NCBI RefSeq assembly: GCF_910592395.1
Contig: NC_088314.1
Span: forward strand, 15,475,998 to 15,539,997
Direction: 5' to 3'
From: Lineus longissimus
Lineage: Eukaryota > Nemertea > Pilidiophora > Heteronemertea > Lineidae
Length of the DNA stretch: 64,000 bases
Positions within the stretch are counted from its first letter, which is position 1. Each line of letters opens with the position of its first letter. The position numbers and the translations under genes were made by a program. Positions 42,599-54,944 of this stretch are shown here, piece after piece. The notes under the pieces are model-generated. The model did no database searches. It was not told where the DNA came from and was given only the letters and a program-made list of their open reading frames with translations.

Positions 42599-45500
42599 AA
42601 TGGGACCTTTTTGCTCACCCGTTACACATTATGCCCTTTACGTGCCGTACTTCCAAAGCGTGGCTGCCTTTCCCACTCCGCTGTAATTACTTGACCCACA
42701 ATGTCACCCAACCCTCGCACAAACCGCATTATGGTGGCCTTTAACCACCAGCAACGTTGCTAACACGCAAAATGTTCGTCAAAGCAACTGTCAAGTCTGC
42801 CCTCGGGGATCTACTGGGAACATGAATGATCATTTGGAATCAGGTTTGCAATAGATAATTTCCCATAGGTGGGCCTTTTAGAGCAATGTCGTCTTATCAA
42901 GTAATTATTTGCTGGTGGCTGATTATACCTGGGTGACTCAAGGACCCGTTAACACAAATGGCACGGATTTCGACATGTACCAAGTAATCTGCTTTTTCTT
43001 CGAGATTTTAAATTGCTCGGCATAATGGTGTCAAATCAAACAGAATTGGCAACTAAATATCTGGTTATTTAGGAAAAAAACCGTCTCATCCTTAAACTTG
43101 TATATCCTGCAACCCCGCTCCACTCTCTGTCTGTTGTTATTGTTGTTGAGATAGAGAACCATGCTGATCGGTTCCCGGCCGTGACTGATATTTTCACAGA
43201 GCCAAGGCACTTTGACGACTTTTGATCCTATCCAGTGTTGTGAACATGCGCATATCCATCGACACTTTTACTAGTGGTATACACTAAATAAACTTTGATC
43301 AAGCTATTTCAAGGTAGGTTTTAAATCATAATCACATTCTATGTACATGTATATAAAACAAAGTGCTGTTAAAAAAGTGCATGTTGGTGAACCTTCGAAA
43401 TTAAGTCAACTCTCCACATGGCCGGGTCTATGGTAGTAGAGCGCCTCAAAATCGGCTCGATTTAAATCCTTTGGCGGATTAGTTACCAGGATCAGGTACT
43501 CTCCCAAAAATAAAAATAACTATCTTCTAATTTTACCTGCAAGATATCCTTGGAAAAAATTCCATGATCGGACTGGTGTTCTCTGCCCCGCCCCCACCCC
43601 CCGCCCCCCACCCCAAACACAAACCCTTCCTAATCTTAACCTTGATCCTCCACTGATGTCAACGTTTGAAATCAACAGCATGTCGCTTTCAGCACCCGAT
43701 GACATGTTGAAAACACTTCGCAAAATCAGGCTTAAAGTTTTGTAAATCGATTGCATGCCTTGCGCTGTGTCGTTTAGGCGCCAGATGCTCGACGCCAACA
43801 AGAGCATCGGATCGGCTGAAATGTTCATAGAGTTGGCATAAGTGGGTTTATTGCGGTTACTGCATAAACTGTGTGAAATTATATTGAGTGTTGATTGATC
43901 AGTTTTGCTGCTTTTGTTTATTTATTTAGTCAAAGGATTCTTGCACATTGGGACTATTCATTGGGATGGCCTATTCATTGGGATTACCTTGACCATTCTA
44001 ACTTTTGTACAAGCTAATCTGGCGTACAGGTAGAGCGAACTGCATACGAGCAATACTATACCCTTACCGCGCCTAAGTCGGTATCAAACTAATTGATTCA
44101 TCATCAAGTCATGCGTGAGTTTCTGAATGGAACCCTATAGGCCCTATCGTCCACAGGTTCATGAGGCAGCTAACTGATCTCCGCCGGAGTTACGAGACGG
44201 TTCATTTTCACTGCTGGAGAAAGTGAAAAGAGGGGCCGATACATTGGTCGTGCGAAATCCCATCCGAAGAAGGCAACTTGTCCCTTCTTGACATTTGAAA
44301 ATGGAATTACTGCGGTGCGGCGTTAAAGTAGGCCTGACCTAATTCCAGTGTTGGCCGTCAGTGCGGGACCGCAAAATGAAACCCGGTTTCGAACCTGGCG
44401 CGATGTAGTGCTCGACTTTTACTCTCGACAACCGAGTCATGCCTAAGTCCCCTCCCTACGATGTAGGCCTACATCATCTACAATGTATATGACATCCGAC
44501 ACCAACAGCTTGGTGCTTATCACCATCACGTGAAGTGTTGGAATATTTCCATTTTCACAACCAAACCGATCATAAAGTTGGGTGTTTTGTAGTCTAAATT
44601 TGATCTGGTAAAGCCACATACAATATTCAATGATAGTATTATACAGACACCATGGCAAAAAATCGGACGGAAGATATCGTGATTTCTGATTGCCGACCAG
44701 CGCCGTGGCAACATTTTCTTAACCTCGAACTTAAGGAAGTTCCAATTATCCGGAACCTTTTTCCATTGCAGTGCCTAGTTTCATTCCATACCAAAATGTG
44801 TCGCTAGAAGTTGTAAACAGTCCAGTGTTGCAAACAATTCGGCGAGTCGATAAAACAGAAAACATGTTGCGCAAAAGTCCAGTGCGCATTCCCAGTCCAA
44901 TCGTTTGGTTGTAAATTGCTCTCATTCTCTTCAGTCAACATTTACGCTATTCGCTGGAAAGCCAATGGAAAGGCAAGAACGCCAGACGGCTCATTGTACT
45001 ACAAAATCGAACAATGGGATTCGAAGTAGTAATTGAGGTACTCGACGCGCGTCGACAGCTCCTCTGAAGCCACTCTATGGCGCCAGAGAGTACTCGAAAA
45101 GGGAAACATAAACTCTGCCAGACAGCGGTATCGAAGCTATGTGTTGTATTCAAATCGTGTGTACGTTCCACATTTCCCTGATTTTAAGTGCTGTTCATTT
45201 AAAGCGATTCAAGTCCATGAACAAATAAAAATGTCTAACTGCAAACGATTACATGTTATACATGTATATGTATATGTGGGGGGTACGGCATCGATCCTGT
45301 ATTAAAACGCGGGATTTTGAAACGTCCTGTTGATAGTTTGAATTTTATTTGTTTATGTGAACGCTAAAACATGATTTGTAGGATTCATTTTGTCATCTTC
45401 GCATCAAAACCATTGAAAATTTAGCCGCAAAGCGGGCAATTTTCCTAATGGAACGAATAATGAATATCGTACTATTGCAAAATGGGGGAATATAGTCCAG

Positions 45501-48489
45501 GGTACATATCATGTAGGAATGCGAGCAGTTAGTTTACCTTACAGCATCATCATAAGGCTGTCACTGGCGAGTTGTGACCTGCGAGCGCCCCGATGATCTT
45601 TGAGCTCCCCTCCGCCTGAAACGAACTTATTGATATCAACGTCATTAATTTCTATTGGCATATGCCACTACCACTTCAATGCCTACTCTCTCTATTCAAA
45701 AATTATTCATTATACTTATTTTTGAAAAAATCCACTTGTGTATATCCGTACTGAATATAAATTGAAACAATGGCCCTCAACGCTTTTCAACACATACAAC
45801 CATGTACTATTAATCCCAAATGAAAGCGAATTTGCGTGCATAATAACTGGACCACCGCAATGATTAGTATATCAACAAGAGTCAGTGGAAAATACATTCA
45901 AAAAATGACGGACGTGGTTCGCCCGTAATAGAACCAAAAGGTAGATTTATCACCAGTGACGAATGACGAACGACAAAAGTCCAAGTCGTTATACGTACTT
46001 CTTGGTACAGACAGGTTTCGCAATCCCTACGAAAGACGAGTTCTCACAGCAGATGGCACAACCAATGGCAAGCATGGATGAAAAAGTGATATCGAAACGC
46101 ACCAATATTCAGACTGGTATTTCTCTTATTTCCCGCACAGTGTTTTACTCCCGTTATGATAAAAAAACACACGGTATTAGCTTTGAAAGGTACTTAAAAT
46201 GCAGAAATTTTGGCCATTGACGGATATAAATGAATTCGTCATGTTGTGTTTTTCAAGAACCCCTCACTTCGATTTTCGAACATCGAACGACGAGCCTGGC
46301 GTAATCAAATTTGCGCTCAAATCGACGACATGGTTCGCAATTCGCCGCTCGCTCGATCGCCACCTAATACTAACGTATTATGGTACGCGAAAGAGGAGTC
46401 TGAATGATCTAACATCTTTTCACGAGAGGGAGTCAGTGTTCATTACTGCTCCGCCGGTAATGGTTGGGACAACTAAGGATTGAGCTATTTTAACCGTTAT
46501 CACACATTAAGTCAATAATCTTGATTTTATCTCTAAATCACATAAAAATTTCATGTGAATTGCCAATATAATATAAACACTTAATTTCATGCAAGTTTCA
46601 ATGACATACATTCGCCAAGACTTTCTTCAGCAGTTACATACATCATTACTTTAAATCTCAATTTGATTATCGTCTCGCCATAGTTTCAAGTTTTGGCAAA
46701 GTACAAGGTGATCACCTGTTTTTCGCTCTTAATCGTTTTTTGAAATCATTTCTTCCATTTCTGTTGATATTTGGAAAATGAAATGCCACTCTTCGGTGCT
46801 GATTTTGTAAATGAAGTTTGAATCGTACCATCTCTCTCTGCATGCTTTTACTCGGGAAAAACGTTATGTAATTTCTGTGAAAACTACTGATTCCAACGAA
46901 TTTGCTAAAGCAGGAATATCTTTTTTACGTTAAAGATACTACTTCCTAACAATTTGCGAACATCAATGAATCAAATTTGGCATGGTTTCGAATGGTTAAT
47001 AATGAAGCTTTTTACATAGCGCTGTCCATGGTCTCCATGAATGCGCTTCACAAGCAAATGTCACCATCAGATTTTCACAGAGGTGCTCTTGGGTGTCAAG
47101 TGACTGCCGTCATTTGAACGGTTACTTTTGATTCTGCTAGGACTTATTAAAATTGATGGATGATACTCTCTAATTTCAAACAATTTCGCCGCACCAGATA
47201 CATCACATGGATACTACACATTTGGATGATGAATTTATTTCGTTCTAACAGAATCGTCCAATATAGTCATTTGTTCTAAAAATGTATCAAGTATTCAACT
47301 CAGTTTTGTAGCTAAATTCAGGGCTTCAACTCATTGGCTCCACTAATTTCCCGAGACAGCTGTGGGATCAATTGAAACTTGCCGGTGTATGAGAGTCTGT
47401 CTTGATTGAAAGATTATATTTAAACGCAATAAATTAAGAAACGTTTTGACAACACCTTTCAATCAGAGCAAATGCAATGACGTGTGAGTATTCAGAACAG
47501 GTGACGTTAAGTCGTTAGTAGCAATTAATAGACATGACGGGCTTATTATTAACCACGAGATGTGGAATGCGAAATCGCGAGATGCCAAACTCGGTGAGAG
47601 TACCATGCGCCACAGGATGTATTGCAAATATGGAACCTGAAAAGGCGAACATTCATGAGACCGAGGCTATAGTAGGGAGTTATCGTTGTTTTGGTTGGCC
47701 CTTGAAATAGACTCCGCTGTGCGATGTGTGGAATTTAACCTAATTTATAGCCTAGTTTCGATTGTCAGACTATCCCGCGCTATTTCTAGGGATGAACAGA
47801 CGTTCACCAGGTGCATGCTCTGTGTTATCGGTCAATCTTGTGTATGGTGTCTAGTGCCGCCAGTCGTAACGTGAAAATAATCATGATACATGCAGCATCC
47901 TGAACCTCGTTGTATTATACTCACAGTATATCTTGATAAGTTGCAAAAGCCTTTGTGGTTAAGATGAACATGCAGTTGCATGTAACCTTTGTCTTGTCTT
48001 CGACCCTAATATCATTGAATGGAGAAGTGGACAGCAGCGTTAGAAATGGTGATTGCCATAGTCCAGGGAAGTAGAAAATAATGTGGCGGAAAATAATGAT
48101 TTCTCATCTCGTGATTTCGCGGTTTACAATAAGCCAACACGACGCTATTGGTTGATTAAACCTGACATTTGCTTGATAGGCCATAAGGACCCCGAACCTC
48201 TTTGCATAAAAGGAAGAAACGTTTCAAGCCTGTTAAGGTCTCTAATGAACTGATGCTAATAAGGTAGGAGCATATGTTTTACATAATCGTTCACGAGTAT
48301 TCTGATCTTCGGCATTTACAAGAAACCCACAAGTATCGTTGACTCATACAATTTAACTCCGGTGAATTTTATCGGCGGTAAAGGAGGATACTCTACGACT
48401 GCGAACCATAGAGCCAATAAATCGGCACGAGTTGTTGGCTGAATCGTGCCCAATGAAAGTAAAGTTCCTTCCGGGGACTAGGGATAAGT
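42599..48489. other. Intergenic, nothing recognised except the SINE-like fragment
   Basis: Only short frames. A cysteine-containing minus-strand frame at 44443-44714 lacks the PAN spacing. Confidence 0.45.
44363..44450 (-). mobile_element. Possible tRNA-derived SINE fragment
   Basis: The minus strand contains GGTTCGAAACC, a good Pol III B box. About 35-40 nt upstream is TGACTCGGTTGTCGAGAGT, a weak A-box-like stretch. It does not fold into a full tRNA. Confidence 0.3.
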
Positions 48490-48634
48490 ATGGAGTTTTC
48501 GCAAAGCCCCCGAAACATCAACGCGAACACAGTTATCAATAGGTCGAACAATGGGATAGGTGTTGGCTTTCGAGGGCTTCGCGAAAACTCCCTAAAACTC
48601 CTTAATGTTTTGGGGGATTTGCGAAAACTCCCTA
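48490..48634. mobile_element. MITE family A, copy 3, with an extra right end
   Basis: The arms GGAGTTTTCGCAAAG and CGAAAACTCCC are inverted at 48492-48592 and bordered by TA. A second copy of the right arm follows at about 48606-48634. It is related to 35805-35924 and 41678-41770. Confidence 0.7.
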
Positions 48635-48783
48635 GTTTTTAGCGTGTACGTATGTCATTGCCAATTACAGGACGAATGAACAGTCATTGATGGTGGTCTG
48701 GATTTACCCTCATGAGACTTCAGGGAAAGAACATTTTAAAAGAAATAATGCACCTTTTTTATCAGCTCAATCACAACATTCTA

Positions 48784-48870
48784 CAGGGTGGCCTAGAAAG
48801 GTTTTCCCTTGCACAATAGAATTTTATTGTGTATCCATTGTGTGAGGGAAAATAATTCTAGGCCACCCTG
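48784..48870. mobile_element. 87 bp palindromic MITE, mariner-like, TA duplicated
   Basis: The ends are CAGGGTGGCCTAGAA and its inverse, flanked by TA at 48782-48783 and 48871-48872. TA target duplication and a CAGGG-type terminus are usual for Tc1/mariner MITEs. On the minus strand it contains AATAAA (complement 48823-48828). Confidence 0.85.
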
Positions 48871-48892
48871 TATATTCATCACAATAAAATGG

Positions 48893-49155
48893 TTACGTGC
48901 ATTTCGACGACGCGTAGATCTGATAATAAATATGGCATACAAATTCCAATTTCAAATATGAAATGTATGTGCACATTCTATTGTAAATTATGTTACAGAA
49001 TCTAACACATTCCATGAAATCATTTGTTTTAATGACATTATGTATATCAGGAACGGAATATCCCAGTTCATAGAGTGGATGTCTTTTCACCACCAGGCAG
49101 CGAAGGGTGGGTTTCCTCATTAATGTCGTCACTCTATAGTGCCGTGTGGAAGGTT
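48893..49155 (-). CDS. PAN-protein gene exon 3, second PAN-like domain and stop
   Basis: The exon follows acceptor CTGCTTACAG (AG at 49157-49156) and enters in phase 1, completing a Glu codon. It encodes 86 residues and a TAA stop at 48895-48893. Cysteines fall at C179, C209-x3-C213, C221, C233 and C245, with the motif FMECVRFC matching YCLQMC of the first domain. The C-terminus stops right after the last cysteine, so the domain is minimal. A palindromic MITE lies 22 bp past the stop and contains the nearest AATAAA. Alternatively TGCAC/GTAACC could be a donor leading to another exon, but I found none downstream. Confidence 0.65.
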
Positions 49156-52100
49156 CTGTAAGCAGATCCATTAACTAATAATCGTGTCCGACCAGGAAGA
49201 TGTGGTAAAGGGGCAATTTTTGGCCGTGGGTCTATGCATGATTGAAGGATATCAACCCGGATCGCATCCATGTGCTGGCACAGGTACCGTCATACTGAGC
49301 TGATCAATAGATGATTTTCGCTTTGGTCTTCAGGGTAATTTCAGGTAGGCCAGTGGGTACATTCCGTGATATGGTGCACTTGTTATTGCAGCTTGGTGAG
49401 TTTCCAAATCATGTTTTGAGAAGTCACGGTCCTTTTATTTTTAGCAGCCATTTATCATGAAAAACCAAAGTATCATACGCCCTATTTTTCACTTGAAATC
49501 TTCCTGGTGCGATAACACGATGAAACAAGTCATGATTGAACAAGAGTGCCCGGCACTACATGTAAGTATTCTGACGCATTATGCCATGTTTATATGTCTT
49601 TAAAGAGGCAATGGCCGTCAATAGCTCAGAGATTTTATCACTGAGCTATTGACGCCCATGGCCTCTATAGAGGCATAAAGAATGATTAATTGCCCGGGCA
49701 TTCTACCCTTCGGCACATTTCAAACTGCTACATTGGCTAGGGCCACACAAGGATGGGTTGCAGAAGCTAACTCTTAACACCAAAACAAAACAAGAATATA
49801 AAAAAGTTAAGTTTTCAGATAAAGGTAACACATTATACTATCATGAAGGTCTGCTGATCTGAGATATTATCAAGTTCGTTTATAGATGTTGTTTCTTGAT
49901 CACCGATTGAATTCGTTCAATTTCTTCCCACGCCGAGTCATTGTACATGTTGTACAAGGACTCATATACTCGAGTTTGGCTTACTGGACTTTGCGCAATA
50001 TTTCGCCAAAAAAGCATTCTACGCCACGGTCCTTAGGTGACTTTTCCTATTCATAATACACAGCCTGTCCATCCTCGATCGTGGTTACATGGGGAGTAAT
50101 CGTTGTAAAATCAGGCCAAACGCAAAGACAGTTAACCCGGGTACCACTATGTTTACGATGCGAACAAGCCGTGTAAGTCATTATCAGCATTTTGTTCATT
50201 GAACATTTGCGGGTACAGCGTCACAGGGAGCAGCGTTGAACGGTAAACAGGTTCACATCATATTCAGACAACGGCTTGTAACGGCCATACAGGAAATGAT
50301 TCGTATCATAAACCGACGATCAAAACCATTCGCTTGCTGAGAGTATACATTACGCGCATACATTACATTCTGACATTTGAGCTTCCAAGCTTTGAGAAAT
50401 AACAGGTCATGTGCGAATTTGGCATGTAATTTTGGTGATTTACGTGTGTACATTTTCAACCCCGAAAAGTGTGAAGTGAAGTTATGCTTTTATTTAGTAA
50501 AAATCGGTAGGCATGTCCAACAAGGCATGTGTCTCAGCTGCCTGGGTGGATGTGGGTCATCACTCACTGGTGACTGACACCATGTATCGAACTTGACGTA
50601 CCGGGGTAAAACATAATGGTCGCTCCCCCATTTCGCTCGTTTCGTTTCGTTGCGCAAAGTCCAGTAAGCCCTCGAGTTTCGCACGCCTAACGTCCACTAC
50701 AGTAAGGCAGTGTTTGTACGTATACATTGTGGTAGGTCAACGACGGGAGTAAGTTTCTTTCATGATTGACCAGCAGCGCCAATGGCAATAGTCACTTGAA
50801 TAGAAGACCTAACATTTCCCCATTTATGGACCTAGAAATGTTCACTATGCAAAGATCTGGCTGGACGTTAGACGTGAGAAAGTAGAGTTATATGTCATGA
50901 TTATCAAAAGAATGTCAACTTGATTTGGCATGTGCGTCAATGGAATTGTCACACTTTAACAAGTATTTTGAGTGGCGTGTGTACCGCGCCAATACGGACC
51001 GGATTTCAATACTACCGACCGGATATACGCCAATACTACGCGCGGCCAAGGCATGTGTGAAACCTATTCAAGAATGTCTAACTAAAATCCTTCTCATACG
51101 CTTTTTTTCTCATCTTAGAAGAACAGTTTGATTTGAGTTAGTTTTTAGACATTCTATACTCTCCAAACAAAATAAATTGATAAATAGTTCCCGCGCACGA
51201 CCCTGTTTCAATTTTAGGGTTAATTGTGAAATGAGGTATTGTAAAACTGATGGTCGTTGAAGTCTTAGAGTGCTGTCTGTTGTGATGATTTACAGCTAGG
51301 GTTTTCTATACATCTATAATCAATCTCTTTCATGTGGAATCTGTTTCTTAAAGACAATAGACTGTGTATTCGGCGAGGCCTGAATTTGAATAACTGCGAG
51401 TTAAGGGGGAAAATACGTGACGGGTGTTATCAACGAGTTGCACCATGTTATTTATATTTTTATTTCTCATCCGGCCTTTTACAAGAGAACGCGTTTTCGA
51501 AATGACGATAGTTCTCAATATAACAGTGTTTGATTGGGGGATGATTGAATGGTTTATGCCTGTTTCGCCTATTCCTGTTTCGCCTATTCCTGTTTCGCCT
51601 ACAAAATTCCTGTTTCGCCTATTCCTGATTCGCCTATTCCTGTTCCGCCTATTCCTGTTCCGCCTATTCCTTTTTCGCCTATTTCCTGTTTGGCCTATTT
51701 CCTGTTTGGCCTATTTCCTGTTTGGCCTATTTCCTGTTTGGCCTATTCCTGTTTCGCCTACTTTCCAGTACCCCTACAATAAATCGACTCTCCCACGGGG
51801 AACCTTAGGGATGCATGTCCATTTTATGGGGAAAATGTGAGGGGACAATTGGATGATGTTAACGATGTGGTGACAATTTGACTAATCAAATGCCATCAAC
51901 TTTGTTAACAAACCATGCCATGACCGTTTTGAAAGAGTCACCTTGAAAGCGGGGACAGTCCGGGACTTATTTGACCATAGGACCATAGGACCATACTGAC
52001 ACACAGTAAAAACTAATATATTAAGTAGAGTAAAGCAGTCGTTTATTTAATGAAAACTGAATTCATGAGTTTTTGATAAAAATACATAATATTGTACATT

Positions 52101-54885
52101 CTCATAATTATTTGATCAAAATCAGCTGTAAAACCCATGTCATAATATACATGTAGGTACAGCACATATAAAGTCAAACAAGGTGGAAAATACATATCAT
52201 GATATTATGTCAGACAAGGTAACTGATGGCGTCAACGTAACTCATTATGTCCCTCACTCCATTGACGTATTGTTCTTTGAGGCGTAACATGCGTTCGACA
52301 ATGCGTACATATGTGGCTCTCCTCGGGTTTGGTCGGTCAGTAAGGGACGGTTCATATTCCTACGTCTGTGGGGAGGTTAGCAATACATTTGAATAGGCGA
52401 AACAGGAATAGGCTAAACAGGAATTAGGCGAAACAGGAATAGGCGAAACAGGAATTAGGCGAAACAGGAATAGGCGAAACAGGAATTAGGCGAAACATGA
52501 ATTAGGCGAAACAGGAATAGGCGAAACAGGAATAGGCGGAACAGGAATAGGCGAAACAGGAATACACCGATTGAATGATGATGATACGAGATACACGGTA
52601 TGGGATAAGATTGAATAATGATGATACGGAAGATACCGAAATTAACACTTCTGATTAGGTCATACGACAGGAAGTTTCCCATCGATTGTTTCTGGAAATC
52701 TCATTCTCCTGAGCATATCCGTAACAAGAATTATTCATGATGTGACTCACAAGATGGAAAACCTTACCTTTGCAAAACTTTTCGACATAAATAAAATTTA
52801 AGTCTTCTTTGTCATATTGACAGGAAGAAAATTTATGTTTTTGTGTGAGGATTTTTCGATTCATTCCACTAAAGAGGCAAGCAACACCAACATCGAGCTT
52901 GTACCAGTCAACAGCCAGACTGAGGCATTGGTCTAATTTGTTCCCGCCAACTCGTCTGCGCTGTTTGTCCAAATTAACATAAAACTCAACGGAACGGCAT
53001 TTAAAGCGCCTATGATGTCGACGACGAAGATAAAGTATGTTGTTACGACACATTTGTAGACAGTACTTTAAACTCTCATCATGAATTTTGTAATCGTTGT
53101 AACCTGATATTCCGGCACCTTTAACACATCGGAATCGAATGTCTCTTTTAGGACACCCAAGAGCTGTAAATAGAGTCCCAAGTACATTCAGAATGAGTGT
53201 ATAAATGTTGAGATCGTTTCCTCTGTGAGGGGGTTCCTGGGAACCTAACTAAAGCGGCTATCACGGCTGTGATTTGACCATTAAGACATATTGTGGTATT
53301 GCGCAATCAGTCAACCATCCATGACACCTGCAGTTGCTTTTTCACGCAGCTGACATTACAAAACTCGTAGTCCGCTCCTTAATAAGAAAGACCGGACGTC
53401 GTATTGACGGGCGATCCTCGAGATCGCATCGATCGCATATCGCATCGAAATGTTATGAAACGATTTCTAGCCGCCGGGCGGGGGGGGGGGGGGGAAAATG
53501 CTACGACTCTAGCCATCTCTCAAAAAAAGCTTTTAGTGTACATAGAGAGTTTGGATCAAATGTGATTTTTGAGCCTGACAATCTCTTCAGGGGCCAAAAC
53601 TTGCTTTAAATCACCATCTACACGAACACACCGAACCACACTGCCATTTTCCACACTCTTCAAAAATAGTGCGTATAAAAACACCAAAAAAACTCATTCT
53701 TTTAGGACAAGGATTACACTTTGACCACCTTTTTCAAATTTATGCAATAAAAAAGCCCAATGTGTCCATGGCCAGGAGTCCGTTGATGAGCGACCTTAGC
53801 ACATTCGGATTCAATGGTGGCCAATTCAAGCAGTTACTGCATAGGACTGCCTCATCACGTTATGTGCCGGAGTATGAGGCACATTGCTTAATTTGATTAG
53901 TAAATGCAATTTTGTGAAACGTGGCAGATCAACCAAATAACATGTTGACGCTGGTGTATCTGCCAACGTCCACACCCTTACAAATTTCATGACAGGTAGT
54001 AAACAGACCAGTTGACGTGGTCCACTTGACTACGGATTTATACATCCGTGACTTGACTAAGAATATTTAAGGTTGGTCATGTGACCAATCGACTAGGTCA
54101 ACGTAACGCTCCAATTTGTGCATACCCGCGCCACTGACCAATTGGCGTGGGTTCATGGATTGCAATATTTCAAATATAGGGGTTTACACTGTCACATACT
54201 TATACCTATACGCATACAAAACGGTTTTTTTCCCTTCGGAGATTTTAACATCTGATTCGTCGCAAACTTAAGCAACAGCGGTGCCACCTGCACGTCTCCC
54301 GGTCGCTCTGATATCACCTGCGGAAAGGGCTAGCCGTAATCACAATAATCTTGTGATTGACTCCTAGCGCTTCTCTTGGGTGGCCTTGACCAATGTTCGA
54401 ACCCACGGATGATCCCGTGACCTTTGAAATCACTTGATCCAAAATGAGAGCGCCTCACGTCATGCGGTGCTGCTTTGCCCGAGTCAATCAAAAATGTCCA
54501 TTGCAGAAATGTCAATCAAGTCGGCTCGAAATGGAGGATCGTATTTTGTGTTGTCATCACAATTAATGAATAACTCAAAGTATGTACCTGTACTGTGAAT
54601 AATCCGTACGACGAGTACTCAATACATTTAATTTGATTCACAGATGTGGAGGAGAGGATGGGGATGTAAACATTCACTTCCATTGTGACTGGACGAGAAA
54701 CGCGATGATATATTTTCGAGCGGGACGCGGAAGGCCTGAAGTGCTTGTGTTTGATTCAGCAACCCGGTATACATGTATAATCCGCCACAACCCAGCTGCT
54801 TACCTTTGTCTATTTCCAGCAGGTAGTGAGGGGAGAGGAAGAGCACCAGCTCCACGAGATAGTAGAAATAGTTTCGCCAATCCAT
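48893..54885 (-). CDS. Secreted two-domain PAN/apple-like protein, three exons (gene level)
   Basis: Joining 54885-54804, 53163-52768 and 49155-48893 on the minus strand gives 741 nt, an exact frame of 246 codons plus stop. Residues 1 to about 25 form a signal-peptide-like N-terminus with hydrophobic core YFYYLVELVLFL. The first PAN-like domain has Cys40, Cys62-x3-Cys66, Cys83, Cys107 and Cys158, with the typical GYND and FIYVEKFC motifs. The second has Cys179, Cys209-x3-Cys213, Cys221, Cys233 and Cys245. PAN/apple domains are disulfide-bonded extracellular modules that bind proteins or carbohydrates, so a secreted binding role is inferred; the ligand is unknown. Both introns are GT-AG and phase 1, as expected for shuffled extracellular modules. 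The gene lies just downstream of a probable paralogue. The domain call rests on cysteine spacing and motifs read by eye. A further exon after 48893 is possible because a GTAACC donor-like site overlaps the stop. Confidence 0.72.
49546..49701. mobile_element. Palindromic element
   Basis: Outer ends TGCCCGG and inner arms (49593-49629 and 49640-49677) pair, with a core GTCAATAGCTCAG around a 10 nt loop. It is in intergenic DNA or late in the PAN gene's intron 2, 391 bp upstream of exon 3. Confidence 0.7.
51559..51764 (+). repeat. 15-16 bp minisatellite array, forward orientation
   Basis: About 14 units of CCTGTTTCGCCTATT. The first half is mainly 15 bp units; the second half has four or so 16 bp variants with TTTGG instead of TTTCG. 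One unit near 51601 carries a 5 bp insertion. Two frames stay open across it and read as repeated VSPIP or FRLFL, a by-product of the repeat. It lies in intron 2 of the PAN gene. Confidence 0.95.
52392..52565 (-). repeat. The same minisatellite in inverted orientation
   Basis: About 11 units of AGGCGAAACAGGAAT, alternating 15 and 16 bp. It is the reverse complement of the array at 51559-51764. The flanks of the two arrays do not match beyond the repeat, so this is not a simple inverted duplication of a larger segment. Confidence 0.95.
52768..53163 (-). CDS. PAN-protein gene exon 2, first PAN/apple domain
   Basis: The 396 nt exon is bounded by acceptor CTATTTACAG (AG at 53165-53164) and donor AAAG/GTAAGG (GT at 52767-52766). 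It is phase 1 at both ends, so it is a symmetrical, shufflable module. It encodes residues 28-159 with nine cysteines. Diagnostic stretches are FRCVKGAGISGYND, SLKYCLQMC, FKCRSVEFY and QCLSLA, then IYVEKFCK at the end, which follow the PAN pattern of C, C-x3-C, C, C and C. A basic run of R and H residues (73-80) sits between Cys66 and Cys83, longer than usual for the family. Confidence 0.75.
53164..54803 (-). other. PAN gene intron 1
   Basis: A 1.64 kb GT-AG intron with a 15-G run at 53480-53494 and no recognisable exon. Confidence 0.6.
54804..54885 (-). CDS. PAN-protein gene exon 1, signal peptide
   Basis: The exon starts at an ATG whose complement is 54883-54885 and encodes 27 residues plus one base: MDWRN, a hydrophobic run, then SPHYLLEIDK. 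It ends in a strong donor, AAAG followed by GTAAGC, in phase 1. The next exon begins in the same phase and restores an Ala codon. A truncated copy lies at 55433-55477, where the frame runs into a stop soon after the duplication joint, so 54885 is taken as the functional start. The start could move if a 5' exon exists. Confidence 0.65.
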
Positions 54886-54944
54886 CACTGGTTATCGAAT
54901 TCTCAACCGGATCATTTGAAGGACTTAAATCAGTGAAGCATTTG

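Larger units (their letters stand above)
49156..52767 (-). other. PAN gene intron 2
   Basis: A 3.6 kb GT-AG intron holding the palindrome at 49546-49701, the two mirrored minisatellite arrays and a small GACCATAG triplet repeat at 51973-51995. No further PAN exon was seen in it. Confidence 0.6.

Noticed and set aside
44443-44714. Cysteine-containing minus-strand frames as a possible further PAN exon
   Set aside because: Cysteine spacing does not fit PAN and no phase-1 acceptor was found.
51424-51840. 138-codon frame reading repeated FRLFL, and overlapping VSPIP frame
   Set aside because: The openness comes from the 15 bp minisatellite, not from a protein gene.
51559-52565. CRISPR-like reading of the direct repeats
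   Set aside because: Units are contiguous 15-16 bp without spacers and the window is eukaryotic.
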